Source of the DNA: Haematococcus lacustris
Taxonomy: Eukaryota; Chlorophyta; Chlorophyceae; Chlamydomonadales; Haematococcaceae
Length of the DNA: 64,000 nt
Reading direction: 5' to 3'
NCBI GenBank assembly: GCA_030144725.1
Contig: JASKMD010000020.1
Coordinates: 2,187,651 to 2,251,650, forward strand
Shown here: positions 1-10,762 of the stretch, piece after piece
How the letters are laid out: each line of letters starts with the position of its first letter
Numbering within the stretch: the first letter of the stretch is position 1
Position numbers and translations under genes: made by a program
Notes under the pieces: model-generated
What the model was told of the DNA's origin: nothing
Database searches by the model: none
Seen by the model: only the letters and a program-made list of their open reading frames with translations

Positions 1-327
1 TTCATCACCGGCAGCTGCAGCTGCCCCGGGTGGAGGTGGCCCCCTCCCCCTCCCATGTGCCCCAACAGCAGCAGCAGGCTGCAGGCTGGGCTAGCTCACA
101 CTCACCAATGACTGGGGTGCGGTCAGGCTCAGGCTCAGCAGCACTCTCACCCATGCAGCCAGCCACGCCTGTTGCCACAGCAGCAGCGGTGGTTACAGCT
201 CACCAATGGCAGCAGCAGCAGCAGCAGCAGGAGCATCCAGCAGCACGTCAACGGCAGCAGCAGCAATCAGAAGTGCAAGGGGCGCCACAGCCCTCCCTAC
301 AGAAACCTGCAGCAGCAGGTGGTGGTG

Positions 328-365
<38 letters not shown>

Positions 366-1055
366 GAGAGCTCAGGCATTGTCCATGCCACTGTCGGCCC
401 GCCCACCCTGTACCTCCCTATCCCTGATGACCAAGTAGATGCCCAGCCCCCCTCCGGCAGACAGCTGCTGCTCCCACCCTCGTCTTCCCCCCTCAACTCA
501 ACCTCGCCCCCCTGGCGGCCGCCCGGCCGGCTCCTGGCTCCTGGCACCTCACCCTCCTTGACGTCCGTACCTGCGCCGGGCGGCAGCCCCAGCAGCCATC
601 GCACCTCTAGCTGGGCACCGGCCAGCCAGCCGCTGGCAGCCGCGGCCCTGCTTGAAACTGAACAGCCGAGGCGCAGCCCTGGGCAAGATCGCGCTCGCGC
701 CAGGGCTTTTTCCGACAACGGCTCTGCACAGCACGGCGACGTGCCTCACGACGCGACAGTTTGGCCTTTGGGTAGAGGTGCGGTCGACCGCGGTTGCCAG
801 AAAGGCGTCGTTAACCAAGGGGATTCAGATGCGGGAGTGAGGATCACACATTTGTTGGCCGGGCCGGTGAAGCCAGCCAACCGTCGGCAAACGACCTCCG
901 CCGTGCTCGCAGCAAGCGCTCCCTACGACGACGAGGCCAATCCCGGCGTGCACGAAGACAGCGCGGTAGCCAAGGCCCGCGCAGCCTTGGCGTACCCCGC
1001 GGCTCGCACAATGGGTTTCTCCGGGTCGCCTCGCCCGGGCAATAGGTTTGCGTGA
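1..1055 (+). CDS. 3'-terminal exon of a Gln/Ala-rich protein (5' end outside window)
   Basis: The frame beginning at base 3 is open from the left window edge to a TGA ending at 1055, so this is a partial gene. The first third has a polyglutamine run (about 208-231), then a poly-alanine run encoded by GCT repeats (about 330-362), then Pro/Ser-rich sequence. The last 120 residues are less biased and end in GNRFA. I recognise no catalytic or binding motif. A TGTAA signal at 1549 gives a plausible roughly 500-base 3' UTR. The composition fits a disordered regulatory protein, but that is inference. Overlapping open frames on the other strand arise because CAG/CTG tracts lack stops. Confidence 0.5.
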
Positions 1056-1548
1056 GCGCGGCGGCTTGGGCTAGCGGCGGTCTGAGCATTCCGCGACGAA
1101 GGGTAGGGTTCTAAATGGGGCGGGAGGGGCATGAGGGCGTAGGGCGTGCCTTGCAGGCTTGGCCTCGATGCGTCCTGTGTGTGGATCGGGTGTGTCAGGG
1201 TGGTTGGTTCAGTTTGATCTGTCAGTAATACTCTGTGTTCCTCTCAACCATGCATGGTAGACGTCAACAAGCCGCTCAAGCTTTGCCGCTAGCTCAGTTT
1301 GCACATCATATCAGTTAATCATGCATTGGGATCAACAGCTCCTCAGCTGAGCCAGATCATGCAGGGTTTCCCCATTTACCCTTGTTCTCACACTTGAGAT
1401 TGCCAGCTACTTTGAGTAACATGCACACCTTCAAGACCCTCAGGCTCAGAATGCACTCAGTTCATACATCAGTGAGCAGTATCAATGTCTGTGTATCATG
1501 CCACCTCGTCTGCTGCTGTCTGCTGCAGTAGGTGAGTTGGCTTCCCTT

Positions 1549-1553
1549 TGTAA
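1549..1553 (+). promoter_or_regulatory. TGTAA polyadenylation signal
   Basis: TGTAA is the chlorophycean poly(A) signal. This copy lies about 490 bases after the stop at 1055 in otherwise gene-free sequence and fits as the 3' end of the Gln/Ala-rich gene. Confidence 0.4.
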
Positions 1554-3107
1554 ATCAGCTTTGCCTATCTAGCTTCCCTTTGCCATAGAGGGCCCAAGCA
1601 CCGCCTGCTCCTGTTCACCATGCTAGACGCTCCTGAACGTATGCCTCCCACTGGCAGTCACACCTCCCACTGGCAGTCACACTTCCACTTTCCACATTGC
1701 CAGCTCCATGCAGCCATGCAGCTGCTGTTAGGGCCATGCCAGCACCCAGCCAGCAGAGCCCTTCATGCACCATGCAAGCGCTGCCTAGCCAGAGGTCGCA
1801 TTGCAGAAAGACGGCGGAGGACTGAATGGTGTGGTCTGTCTGGCCTTGCCCTCTTGAGCAGTCAGTCGCAGTCAGGATGCTCGGCCAATGCAATGCCACC
1901 AGCCAGGTCTGGCTAGGCTTCACTGCTGGGTGGGAGGGTGGGGTGGGTGGGTGGGTGCTGCCTCTTGCTCCTCCCAGCCAACAGAGCTCCAAGGAGGGGG
2001 TCCCTAAGGAGGGGGCTAGCACGCTACCGGGCTGCTGGCTGCCCCTCCCTCATACCATTGAAACGGCGCTTGGGCCAGCACTGCAAGCAAGCAAGCATGT
2101 GCAGCCAGCAGTGGAACAGGGTGCTCAGGGAAAGCCGATGATGGTGGTCGCCAGCCCTGTAAGCGAACCCAGCCTTCGAAAGGGGGGCTGTGGGTGCAGG
2201 CACTACCCACTGGCAAGCCACAACCTAAGGGGCAACAACCTCCCCAACAAACCTCTGCAACAAACTGCAGACTGGGCAAAGCATGCATGGTGCTCTGATG
2301 ATGCTCGTTCATGCAAGCCTGGCAAAGGTGGCGGTGCTACGGCTCATGCCCTGGCGCTGAGGGGGTTGGAGGGAGACAAGCAGGGCGGATGGTAGTGGCG
2401 GCCAATGGGGGAGTATGGCAGTGCATGGCAGCAAGTGTGGGTGCTGGGGCGGACGCAGCAGCTGGGGGGGCAGCAGCAGCAGCGATGGTAGTACAGCCGG
2501 CGCCGCTACTTGTCAGTCAGCTCGGTGTCAGTGAGGGCCTCATGCCTGGACTGCCATGGACCTAGGCTAGGTGCTTCCTTGCAGCTTCTTGGCAACTTCC
2601 TGGCAGCTTCCTGGCAGCTTCTTGTTACCCTCCATGCATGCACCATGCCATGCTGCTGGCCCCAGCCGCCCTGGTCGCCTTGTTGCCACCAGCGTCCCCA
2701 CTGGCACCTCCCCAGCTGCCTGGGTCGCCCAGGGCTCAGGTCAGTGCTGTGTCGGCAGCTTCCTGGCAGTTTCCCAGGACTAGTTCTGCTACCAACCCAC
2801 TAACCACAACCCCACTAGCTAATCACAAAGTGTCCCACGGATCCCTCTTCAGCAGCCACCATACACCCCCAACAACCCTCCACCCCCCCACACCCCACCC
2901 CACCACCACCACCCCACCCTAACCCTACCATTCCCCACCCCTACCCCACCAGCCCCCCCTCGGCTGGCTCCCCACCAGGCTCCCTCCCCCCTGACAGCTG
3001 GCAGCGGGTGCAGTCCCAGTTGACGGCAGGGACAGCCCCCCCTGGCAGCAACAGCGCCCAGCAGGACATCCACCCGCACTGCCACTGCCACTGCCACCGC
3101 CCCTCAC
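1554..3107. other. no confident gene
   Basis: Open frames of up to about 190 codons occur on both strands, but none has a recognisable domain or a consistent splice pattern. The minus strand just below 3108 could hold further 3' exons of the gene that starts at 5737. A Cys-x-x-Cys-like stretch is visible on the minus strand near 3010-3050, but I could not join it in frame. Confidence 0.35.
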
Positions 3108-5737
3108 CCGTGTCCATCACAGCGGCCCAGGGCGCATGGCGCAGCACATGGCCGGGGTCCTCCAGCGGGTCAGCCAGGCGTGCCACCCGCCCCTCCCACT
3201 CCCTGGCCAGAGGGGACACAGGCAGGCAGGGCATGGCAAACCAGGTATGCAGGCATGCATGCCCTGCCTGCCTGCCTCAGCATCTGCCTACCCTCCTGCA
3301 CTGCTACCCGCCTCCCACCTGCCTGCCTCCCACCTGCCTGCCCTCCTGCCCGCCCACCCGCCTGCCTGCCTGGCCTGCTGCTGACCCCGCCTCCCCCCAG
3401 CTGCCACCCACCCTGTCAAGGTCACCTCAGGCTGCAGTCCTGCGGCAGCATGGAGGAAGGAGGCAGGGCAGAAGGCAGGGGGGTGGGGGCAGGGCTGTGT
3501 GGGGGCAGGCAAGGAGCAGCAGAGGGACCGAGGAAGGGGATGGCAGATGGTTTGACCAGACAGGCCCAACAGGGCACTACCCGGCAACCGCCCCTACTCA
3601 TGAGGGCAGCACCATGTCCACCATGGCAACAAGCTGCCCCCCTGGCGGCTAACCTCACATGGGGGCAGGGGACCAGACTGGGTGACTGCCGCCTGCTGCC
3701 TGCCCCTTGCCCCCTGCCGCCTGGCCCCTGCCGCCATGCAGCGTGGCAGGCACCATGCAGCATGGCTCACAAGTCAGGCTGGCCAGCAGTCAGGGTCAGC
3801 TGCTCTCCCTCCCCCCTCCCCCCTCCCCCCTTCCCCCCCCCCCTTCCCCTACCCCTACCCACCCCCTCCCCTACCCCTCCCCCTGCCCCCTGCCCCCTCA
3901 GCCTCCTGTGTTGTCCTCCTGGCAGTGGTGCCTCACCAATGGCCTGCAGCACCAGGGCATGCTGTTGGGGGGAGACGCCCAGGTTGTGCCGGGCACTACA
4001 GCCTGCAGCCAGGAGGGCAGGAGGTGGGGCCTGCAGCTAGCAGGACACCAGCCAGCAGGACACCAGCCAGCGGGCCAGGCCAAGGCAAGGATGGGCGGTC
4101 AGACAGTGGTGGTGGAGGGGGCCCACTGCTGCTAGGCGCGAGAGGAATGCCGCACCAGACCCGACCGCACCAGACCCGACCGCACCAGACCCTGACCCTC
4201 TTGCAGACCATGACCCTTGGCCCCCCTAACCCTAACCCTAACCCTGCCTCCTCACCAGCACGCCTCCGGCCCAGCCCAGCCCAGCCCAGCCCAGCCCAGC
4301 CCAGCCCAGCCCAGCCCAGCCCAGCCCAGCCCAGCCCAGCCCAGCCCAGCCCAGCCCAGCCCAGCCCAGCCCAGCCCAGCCCAGCCAAGCCCAGCCAAGC
4401 CCAGCCCAGCCAAGCCCAGCCCAGCCCAGCCCAGCCCTGTCACGCCCTAACCTGCTGCTCAGTGGGTGTGCGCTTGCAGCCTGCCCCACCCTGACCCGGA
4501 CCTGCCCCGCCCTGCCCCACCCTGACCCGGACCTGCCCCGCCCTGCCCCACCCTGACCCGGACCTGCCCCGCCCTGCCCCACCCTGACCCGGACCTGCCC
4601 CGCCCTGCCCCACCCTGACCCGGACCTGCCCCGCCCTGCCCCACTCTGCCTTGCAGCATGCTGGCGGCCAATGAGAGTGGCAGCTGCTCAGGGCGCCTGC
4701 AAGCCCTTCAGGACCCCCTTCACCTGTCTTGTCAAAGTCAGGGCTGCTGCCGGTCTTGCGGCAATGGTCTGCTAGCACCTGCCACTTCATGCGGTTGGCC
4801 TGTGCAGGGATGCGGCTCAGGAGTCAGATGAGGCGGAGAGCAGGACAGCCAAGGGGGTCAAGGGGGCCAAGGGGGGGCAGAGCTCAAGGTCAGGATGAGA
4901 CCTAGGGATAGGGTCAGGGGGGGCAGCCATTGGTGTGCGGGACAGGGCAGACAGAGCAGCTGTGGTGTGCGGGCATTGGCCTTATCCAGCTGCTTCTCAA
5001 TGCTGCTTCATGCTGCTCCATGCTGCTCCATACTGCTCCATGCCGCTCCATACTGCTCCATGCCGCTCCATGCTGTTTTATGCTGCTCATTATGCTGATT
5101 TGAGGGAAATGCGGGAATGAGGGAAATGCTAGGGAGAGGAAAGCGGAGGGTGCACTGAATGCTGCTGCTGCTGGTGCCGCCTGGGCGGCGGCTGCTGGTG
5201 CTGAAGGCTGCTGCTGGTAGTGTGCTGACTGCTACAGCACATCAGCACCTGGCTGCTCCAACCACTGGATACCATTTAGAGCGCCCTAACGATTGAAGGG
5301 CGAGTCAGCGCACAAGCAGCCCTGGCCAAACCTGATCAGGGCCAGCCAGCTTGGCGCGCTGCGCTTGCGAAAGCGTGCTCTAGCTCACCACTGTGTAAGG
5401 GTCGCGAGGAGGAGGGGCCGGTCCAAGGGATCCGTCTGGCTGTCGGTAAACTCGCGGGCCATGCTCACGAAGCCTGCGCTCGTACAGCGTCTGTAGCCGT
5501 GCCTGCTGCTGCGCGACAGCTTGCTGCTGTGCCTCAGCCTGCTGGTAATGGGCGCTGGGGACCGGGCTGGGCCCCGCTGCGGAGTTGCTGGGCTGCAAGA
5601 GCGCGACGGGGGCTGCTGTGGCTGCATTCTGCGAGCATCAATGATAGCAAGTATGGCACGATGCGGTGGGCACTGCGCGGTGTGCCTGAACTAACCTTTC
5701 CTGCCGCTGCCGCGACGAAGGACGATAGCTTGGGCAT
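3108..5737 (-). CDS. unrecognised multi-exon protein, N-terminal half resolved
   Basis: The start codon is the ATG at 5737. Exon 1 is 5737-5696 (begins MPKLSSF). Exon 2 is 5628-5389, Gln/Ala-rich, ending in a more ordered stretch with [16 protein letters not shown]. Exon 3 is 4799-4724 ([16 protein letters not shown]). Exon 4 is 4002-3937 ([17 protein letters not shown]). All four have GT-AG borders and matching phases (0, 0, 0, then 1), which strongly supports the model. A further exon at 3202-3108 ([18 protein letters not shown]) has good splice sites, but its upstream phase does not match exon 4, so a small exon is probably missing between them. The 3' end is unresolved. I do not recognise the family. 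The exon 3/4 intron carries two satellite arrays. Confidence 0.6.
4266..4440. repeat. (CCCAG)n microsatellite
   Basis: About 35 near-perfect copies of the pentamer CCCAG, with a few CCAAG variants at the right end. It lies in the exon 3/4 intron of the minus-strand gene. Pentamer arrays stay open in many frames, so the long ORFs across it are not genes. Confidence 0.9.
4485..4650. repeat. 31-bp minisatellite, about five copies
   Basis: The motif CTGACCCGGACCTGCCCCG recurs every 31 bases (4491, 4522, 4553 and onward). It sits in the same intron as the (CCCAG)n array. Confidence 0.85.
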
Positions 5738-5918
5738 GCCCGCAACAGCGTGCTTGAAGCAGGGGGGGCGGGGTTGGGACCAGGACTAGAGTGACGCTTG
5801 AGCAACTTTATTACCCAACAAGAGTTGTAATCAAACACAGGCTGCGAGCTCATCATTGTAAAGGCTACTGGTAGTGTGCCTAATGCCCACATTAGTTCAG
5901 TCATACTGTAGCTCTTGA

Positions 5919-6048
5919 CTACACACATACCCGTCGACAAGTTTCGGACCTCTGAAAAACGGCTTTTTATGGTGTGGTTTAAATATGGGTTGTATATGGG
6001 TTTCCAGAGAATCAGAGGTCCGAAACTTTCCGACGGGTATGTGTGTAG
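5919..6048. mobile_element. 130-bp foldback MITE
   Basis: The first 37 or so bases, starting CTACACACATACCCGTCG, are repeated as a near-perfect reverse complement at the right end, which finishes CGGGTATGTGTGTAG. The 55-base centre is AT-rich, unlike its surroundings. There is no coding capacity. I could not identify a clear target duplication. Confidence 0.75.
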
Positions 6049-6227
6049 GCATGCGGGATATGTTAGATTTTTGTGTTATATGTTGTTGTTTTACGACTCA
6101 CAACCCCTCCTAGACTTACACTCCAGGCTTTCAATTAGAGCACGACCGGTTAATTTAACATCCTGATGTTTTGGTTCTTTAACGTGCTTTAACAAATCTT
6201 TAACATACCCGTTTTTGCTACCCTGGG

Positions 6228-7948
6228 TCAGGATGTCCCAACATGGGGTTGGTAATCTTCATGCAAGTACTCTCTACAAAGTGCACCGTTTTCAGTAGCT
6301 TCTATCGCATTGGCAGCTGCGCAATATTGCTCGTATCCTGGCAAGCGGCGCGTTTATCGTTGCATCAGAGTCCTTGCCGGTGCAAGCGATCGCGGACACA
6401 CCTCAGCTGCTCAGCACCGATTGTTCTAGTGGTGAGTAGTGCAACCAATGAGGGAACTCCGCCTGGCATCCAGCCGGAAGTACAATCACATTTCAGCCCG
6501 CCTTGCTCGCTCCGCGAGCCTCTTGTTGGTGCAGGCGGTGTTGGAGGGCTATCGCTGGGCATGTTATGTATCGACATTGCTGCAAACGCGGGAAATGTGC
6601 GTATCTCTCTCGCCAGTCCCACAAGAAAAGGGACCCTCAGCCACAAAATGGCATGTTGTGGGCTGACCACTTTGACTTTCCAGACTTTCGATACATAACT
6701 CTGTTCCTTACTCAACGTCACAGCTGCTGGAGAAGAAAGCACGTCATTTCATTGAGTAGGCTTGTGGGAACATACTTTGGCGTGACCTAACTTTGCCTTG
6801 CAGTGCTGACTAGCCCAACCGACCACCCCCTGGCAGCCCCACCACCACCCCCTCCCAGCCTCCAGCCTCCCAGCCCTCCCAGCCTCCCAGCCTCCCAGCC
6901 TCCCAGCCTCCCAGCCTCCCAGCCTCCCAGCCTCCCAGCACACCCTCCAGCCACCTGGGCCACCCCCTCCCAGCCCCAGCCCCCACCACCTCCCAACCCC
7001 TCCCACCCCCTCCCAGCCCCAGCCCCGCCCTCCTACCCCCTCCCACCCCCTCCCATCCCCAGCCCCGCCCTCCCCACCCCCTCCCAGCCCCAATGGCGCC
7101 CAGCCGGCGGCGTGCTCACCTTCAAGCTGGGGGTAGCAGCAGGTGCCGGTGCTGGTGCCGCCCCTGACCTGCCCCCCCTCCTGCTGCACCCCCCTGGCAG
7201 CAGCAGGCAGCTGGTGCTGGTGCCGCCCCTGACCTGCCCCCCCCTCCCTGCTGCACCCCCCTGGCAGCAGCAGCAGCTGGTGCTGGTGCCGCCCCTGACC
7301 TGCCCCCCCCTCCTGCTGCACCCCCCTGGCAGCAGCAGGCAGCTGGTGCTGGTGCTTCCCCTGGGCTGCCCACCCCTCCAGCTGAGCAGCAGGGGGTCAG
7401 GGCGGAGCTGGACACAAGCTCGACACGCAAGGCGGAGGGCGGCGGGGAGGGATCGGACCCAACATGTCGAGCAAGGTAACGTAGCAATGGCCCACACACC
7501 TTGAGTGGCCTTACCGAGTGGCCAGGTAGTAGGTACTACTCACGTAGCGGTCAAGCAATGCAGCAGCCTTGTATACTTCCGAGCATGGGTGGAGGGGCGT
7601 CGTTACATCGGTTTGGCGTGCCATGTGCATTGTTTTGACTGCGGCGACTGTCCCTGACTGTTTGCAGAGGCTACTGGGCCACGTCGGTCGCGGCGGTCGG
7701 TCGCGGCGAGGCCCGCATGAGCAAAACGTGCATGGATTTGAATGTTAAGATTTGAGCCGCCATAGCACTCAGCACAGTGCACAGTAATTAATGTTACAAG
7801 CTGCACCGCATAGCTGACAGAGTCCTCTATCCAGGGATGTGCGAAACATAAATAGAAACCACGTGGCTGAGGACGCGGCGTCGTTTTGATTACCAGGGGT
7901 CGGTTTCTTATCATTTCCTGTCATTTTTTGCTAGTTGGGGTCGCCTGA
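6228..7948 (+). mobile_element. TIR transposon, family T, full copy (T1)
   Basis: The element starts TCAGGATGTCCCAAC and ends GTTGGGGTCGCCTGA, giving imperfect terminal inverted repeats of about 15 bases. It is flanked on both sides by the 7-bp CCCTGGG (6221-6227 and 7949-7955), a target-site duplication. Both ends are shared with copies at 58-63 kb. Inside are a C-rich (CCCAGCCT)n tract, roughly 63-bp GC-rich tandem repeats at 7140-7360, and no transposase. It is therefore non-autonomous. A 150-codon frame near the left end is conserved in the other copies only because the DNA is. Confidence 0.85.
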
Positions 7949-7955
7949 CCCTGGG

Positions 7956-8470
7956 ACTGCGTCTCACTGGCCACTTCTGCCTGCATAGTGTCGCTGGGTG
8001 CATTGCCGTGTCGTGACCAGAACGACAGCAAAAAACGACTCGTATCAAGACCAAGCGTGCATCTTTAACAAAACGGTTTAACATTAACTTTAACACGTCC
8101 GGTCGTGCCCTACTTTCAATGAGTTTCCATGGCGTTCGCATGGTCCATGTGATGCGCGCGTGTATGTGATGCGCGCGGTCCATGATGTATGTGATGCGCG
8201 CGTCTCCGCGTCACGCGTCTGCCGCTTGATGCCTTCCGAATCCTCATCTGAGATCCGCACACGATGCCAGGCCATTGGAGCCAAACTGACTGACTGGAAG
8301 CAAGTCTAGCCAAGCCAAGTCAACTCAGATTATGACAACAAAGGCTACTGCACAATGTCGTATCGCCAGACGACGCACATGATACAACAGAACTGCCAGA
8401 CAACGCACATGATACAATAGAATTGCCATGTTTGGGCTTATCTGCCAGCACGCGACTGCACTGCCCATGC
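7956..8470. other. intergenic, no gene seen
   Basis: Sequence between the T1 element and the 3' end of the ZIP gene. It contains short direct repeats such as GTATGTGATGCGCGCG near 8150-8195 and CATGATACAA near 8380-8410. There is no convincing coding frame. Confidence 0.5.
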
Positions 8471-8474
8471 AGCC

Positions 8475-8479
8475 TTACA
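8475..8479 (-). promoter_or_regulatory. TGTAA polyadenylation signal of the ZIP gene
   Basis: Reads TGTAA on the minus strand about 270 bases after the ZIP stop codon at 8746, a normal 3' UTR length for this group. Confidence 0.5.
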
Positions 8480-8745
8480 GCATGCAGTGAGGGCAACAGG
8501 TCATGAGCGCATGCAAGCTGACGTTGAGGAGAGCTGGAGACCATAGAGCAGTGCCCAGTGACCCAGCTGAGCTGTCAGACGTGCCGATGTTCTCCTCCAT
8601 GTGTGAGACCGAAGGGAAAGGGTGAGGGCGAAGGGCAGGGGGAGGGGGAGGGGGGGTGGAGAAGGAGGAGGAGGGCGGCGGTGTGCTTGTTGTTGTGGGG
8701 CAAGGTCCGGGCAATGTGCATCAAGGGCTGGTGCATCCAGCCGTG

Positions 8746-9773
8746 TCAGGCCCCCTCCACCGCCAGCGTGAAGCCCATGACTACAGCACCCAGCAGGATG
8801 CCCCAGGCCAGCGCCCGGTCGTCTTTGCATGCCCTGGCTTCCGGCCACAGCTCAATGACGCACACCGCCAGCTGCACACAAGGCGGCGGCACCGGCAGCA
8901 ACTGGGCAGGGGGGAGGGGAGGGGCAGGGGGGAAAGACGAAGAAGCCAGGGCCCGGCTGCTGGCAAACATGGCACGACGAGGGATGTTGCGGTCTAAGCA
9001 CCAGTGCTCAGTGTGGCCTCAGCAGACTGTACATCAGTGCATGGGTGCATGTGGGGGTGGGGGTGGGGGTGGGGGTGGGGGTGGGGGTGGGGGTGGGGGT
9101 GGGGGTGGGGGAGGGGGAGGGGGGTGGGGGTGGGGGTGGGGGTGGGGGTGGGGGTGGGGGTGGGGGTGGGGGTGGGGGTGGGGGTGGGGGTGGGGGTGGG
9201 GGTGGGGGTGGGGGTGGGGGTGGGGGTGGGGCTTCCCTGGCAGTTACCATGAGTCCCCCCACGGCTGCCAGCAGGTAGCTGAGGCGGTCCGGGGTGATGA
9301 AGGGGTGCAGCACCAGCAGGGCAAGCACTGCGCCCAGGGGCTCAGACAGACCCTGAACGCAACAACAACAACACCCTTGCCACCACCACCACCACCACCC
9401 TTGCCACCACCACCACTGCCACCACCACCCTTGCCATCACCACCACCATCATGTGCGCCACCATCAACTTGTCACCACCACCTACTACATCCAGTCATGC
9501 CGCTTGTAGACAGCTTTCAGATCCACAGTGGGTTGTCAGAGTCAGGCACTGACAGGTTGCATGGCACCCAGGCAGGCAGGTGAGCAGGTGGCAGGCAGGC
9601 AGGCCCCCTGCTGGTGGGTGGCCCCCCCCCCCCCCCCTGCTGCTGCTGCTGCCCGGGGGGCTCACCGACAGCACAGCCAGCCCCAGCGCCTTGGCCCGGC
9701 TGCCCGTGGCGGCGTAGATGGGTGCGGCGATGATGATGCCCTCTGGGATGTTGTGCAGGGCGATGGCGACGGC
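8746..9773 (-). CDS. ZIP family metal transporter (ZupT/ZTP29-like), C-terminal part
   Basis: Three in-frame exons (all phase 0) are visible: 9773-9666, 9352-9248 and 8871-8746, with the stop at 8748-8746. The first carries HNIPEG, the metal-binding motif of ZIP transmembrane helix 4. The second starts GLSEPLGA, matching helix 5 of the ZupT/GufA branch, and ends in the AVGGLM helix. The third contains ELWPEA followed by a hydrophobic segment, matching the last helices. ZIP proteins move Zn2+ or Fe2+ into the cytosol. The N-terminal helices lie in or beyond the N gap that begins at 9838. The second intron contains a (GGGGGT)n array. The family call is firm; the metal and the membrane are unknown. 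Confidence 0.9.
9052..9231. repeat. (GGGGGT)n microsatellite in a ZIP intron
   Basis: About 30 hexamer copies with a short GGGGGA interruption near 9111-9122. The plus strand is a dense G-quadruplex candidate. It lies in the intron between the last two ZIP exons. Confidence 0.95.
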
Positions 9774-9837
9774 CTGCAGGGGAGGGGGAAGGGGGAGGGG
9801 GGAGAGGGGGAGGGGGGAAAGGGGGCGGGTCACATGA

Positions 9838-10337
9838 NNNNNNNNNNNNNNNNNNNNNNNNNNNNNNNNNNNNNNNNNNNNNNNNNNNNNNNNNNNNNNN
9901 NNNNNNNNNNNNNNNNNNNNNNNNNNNNNNNNNNNNNNNNNNNNNNNNNNNNNNNNNNNNNNNNNNNNNNNNNNNNNNNNNNNNNNNNNNNNNNNNNNNN
10001 NNNNNNNNNNNNNNNNNNNNNNNNNNNNNNNNNNNNNNNNNNNNNNNNNNNNNNNNNNNNNNNNNNNNNNNNNNNNNNNNNNNNNNNNNNNNNNNNNNNN
10101 NNNNNNNNNNNNNNNNNNNNNNNNNNNNNNNNNNNNNNNNNNNNNNNNNNNNNNNNNNNNNNNNNNNNNNNNNNNNNNNNNNNNNNNNNNNNNNNNNNNN
10201 NNNNNNNNNNNNNNNNNNNNNNNNNNNNNNNNNNNNNNNNNNNNNNNNNNNNNNNNNNNNNNNNNNNNNNNNNNNNNNNNNNNNNNNNNNNNNNNNNNNN
10301 NNNNNNNNNNNNNNNNNNNNNNNNNNNNNNNNNNNNN
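9838..10337. other. assembly gap (500 N)
   Basis: Exactly 500 Ns, a scaffolding gap of conventional size. The 5' exons of the ZIP gene are expected in it or beyond it. Confidence 1.
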
Positions 10338-10762
10338 GGAAAGTTGTATACAGTGCTTAGGTTAGCGAACACAAGCGACGCTGCACTGAATTGCCATCCC
10401 TGCTGCGGGTGTCCGTAAGATATGCCCTGCGGCCACTAAGGAGTGTGATGCCGGCGGCCAGTCCAACATGCCGGCGACTGTCGCGTCAAGCGTTGGTCCA
10501 CGCGGGGATTTCCAGGTTACAGGGCCGGTTTGGGACAGTGAAGCTTTCAGAAGGGGCGGGCAGGGGTCTTTTGGTTTCAGGTGAGATTCAGGGGGGTATA
10601 AGCTTGTGGAGTAAAGCTAGTTGGGCCTGGGGCGTGTGTACCTTAAGCTGTTATGGGTGTCCCTTTTTCTGCTCTTTTTGGGGTGCTTTGAGGGGGAGGG
10701 TCAAGTGTGGTTACCTGGGCTGGGGGCGTTGTCTTTGCTTGGGGTAGATGGATGTAGACCTT
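10338..10762. other. no confident gene
   Basis: A plus-strand frame from about 10391 is Arg/Ser/Ala-rich like an organelle transit peptide, but its first codon is TTG, not ATG, and nothing downstream supports a gene. Treated as non-coding. Confidence 0.3.

Noticed and set aside
4227..4247. Short CCCTAA run as a telomere
   Set aside because: Only about three copies inside an intron; too short and internal.
4600..4670. Extra exon (AASMLQ-type reading) in the minus-strand gene
   Set aside because: Exons 4799-4724 and 4002-3937 join directly in phase; the extra piece would disturb the frame and has a weak acceptor.
6243..6698. 151-codon ORF in T1, conserved in T2 and T3, as a transposase
   Set aside because: Similarity follows the DNA at all codon positions, the start and end differ between copies, and no catalytic motif is present.
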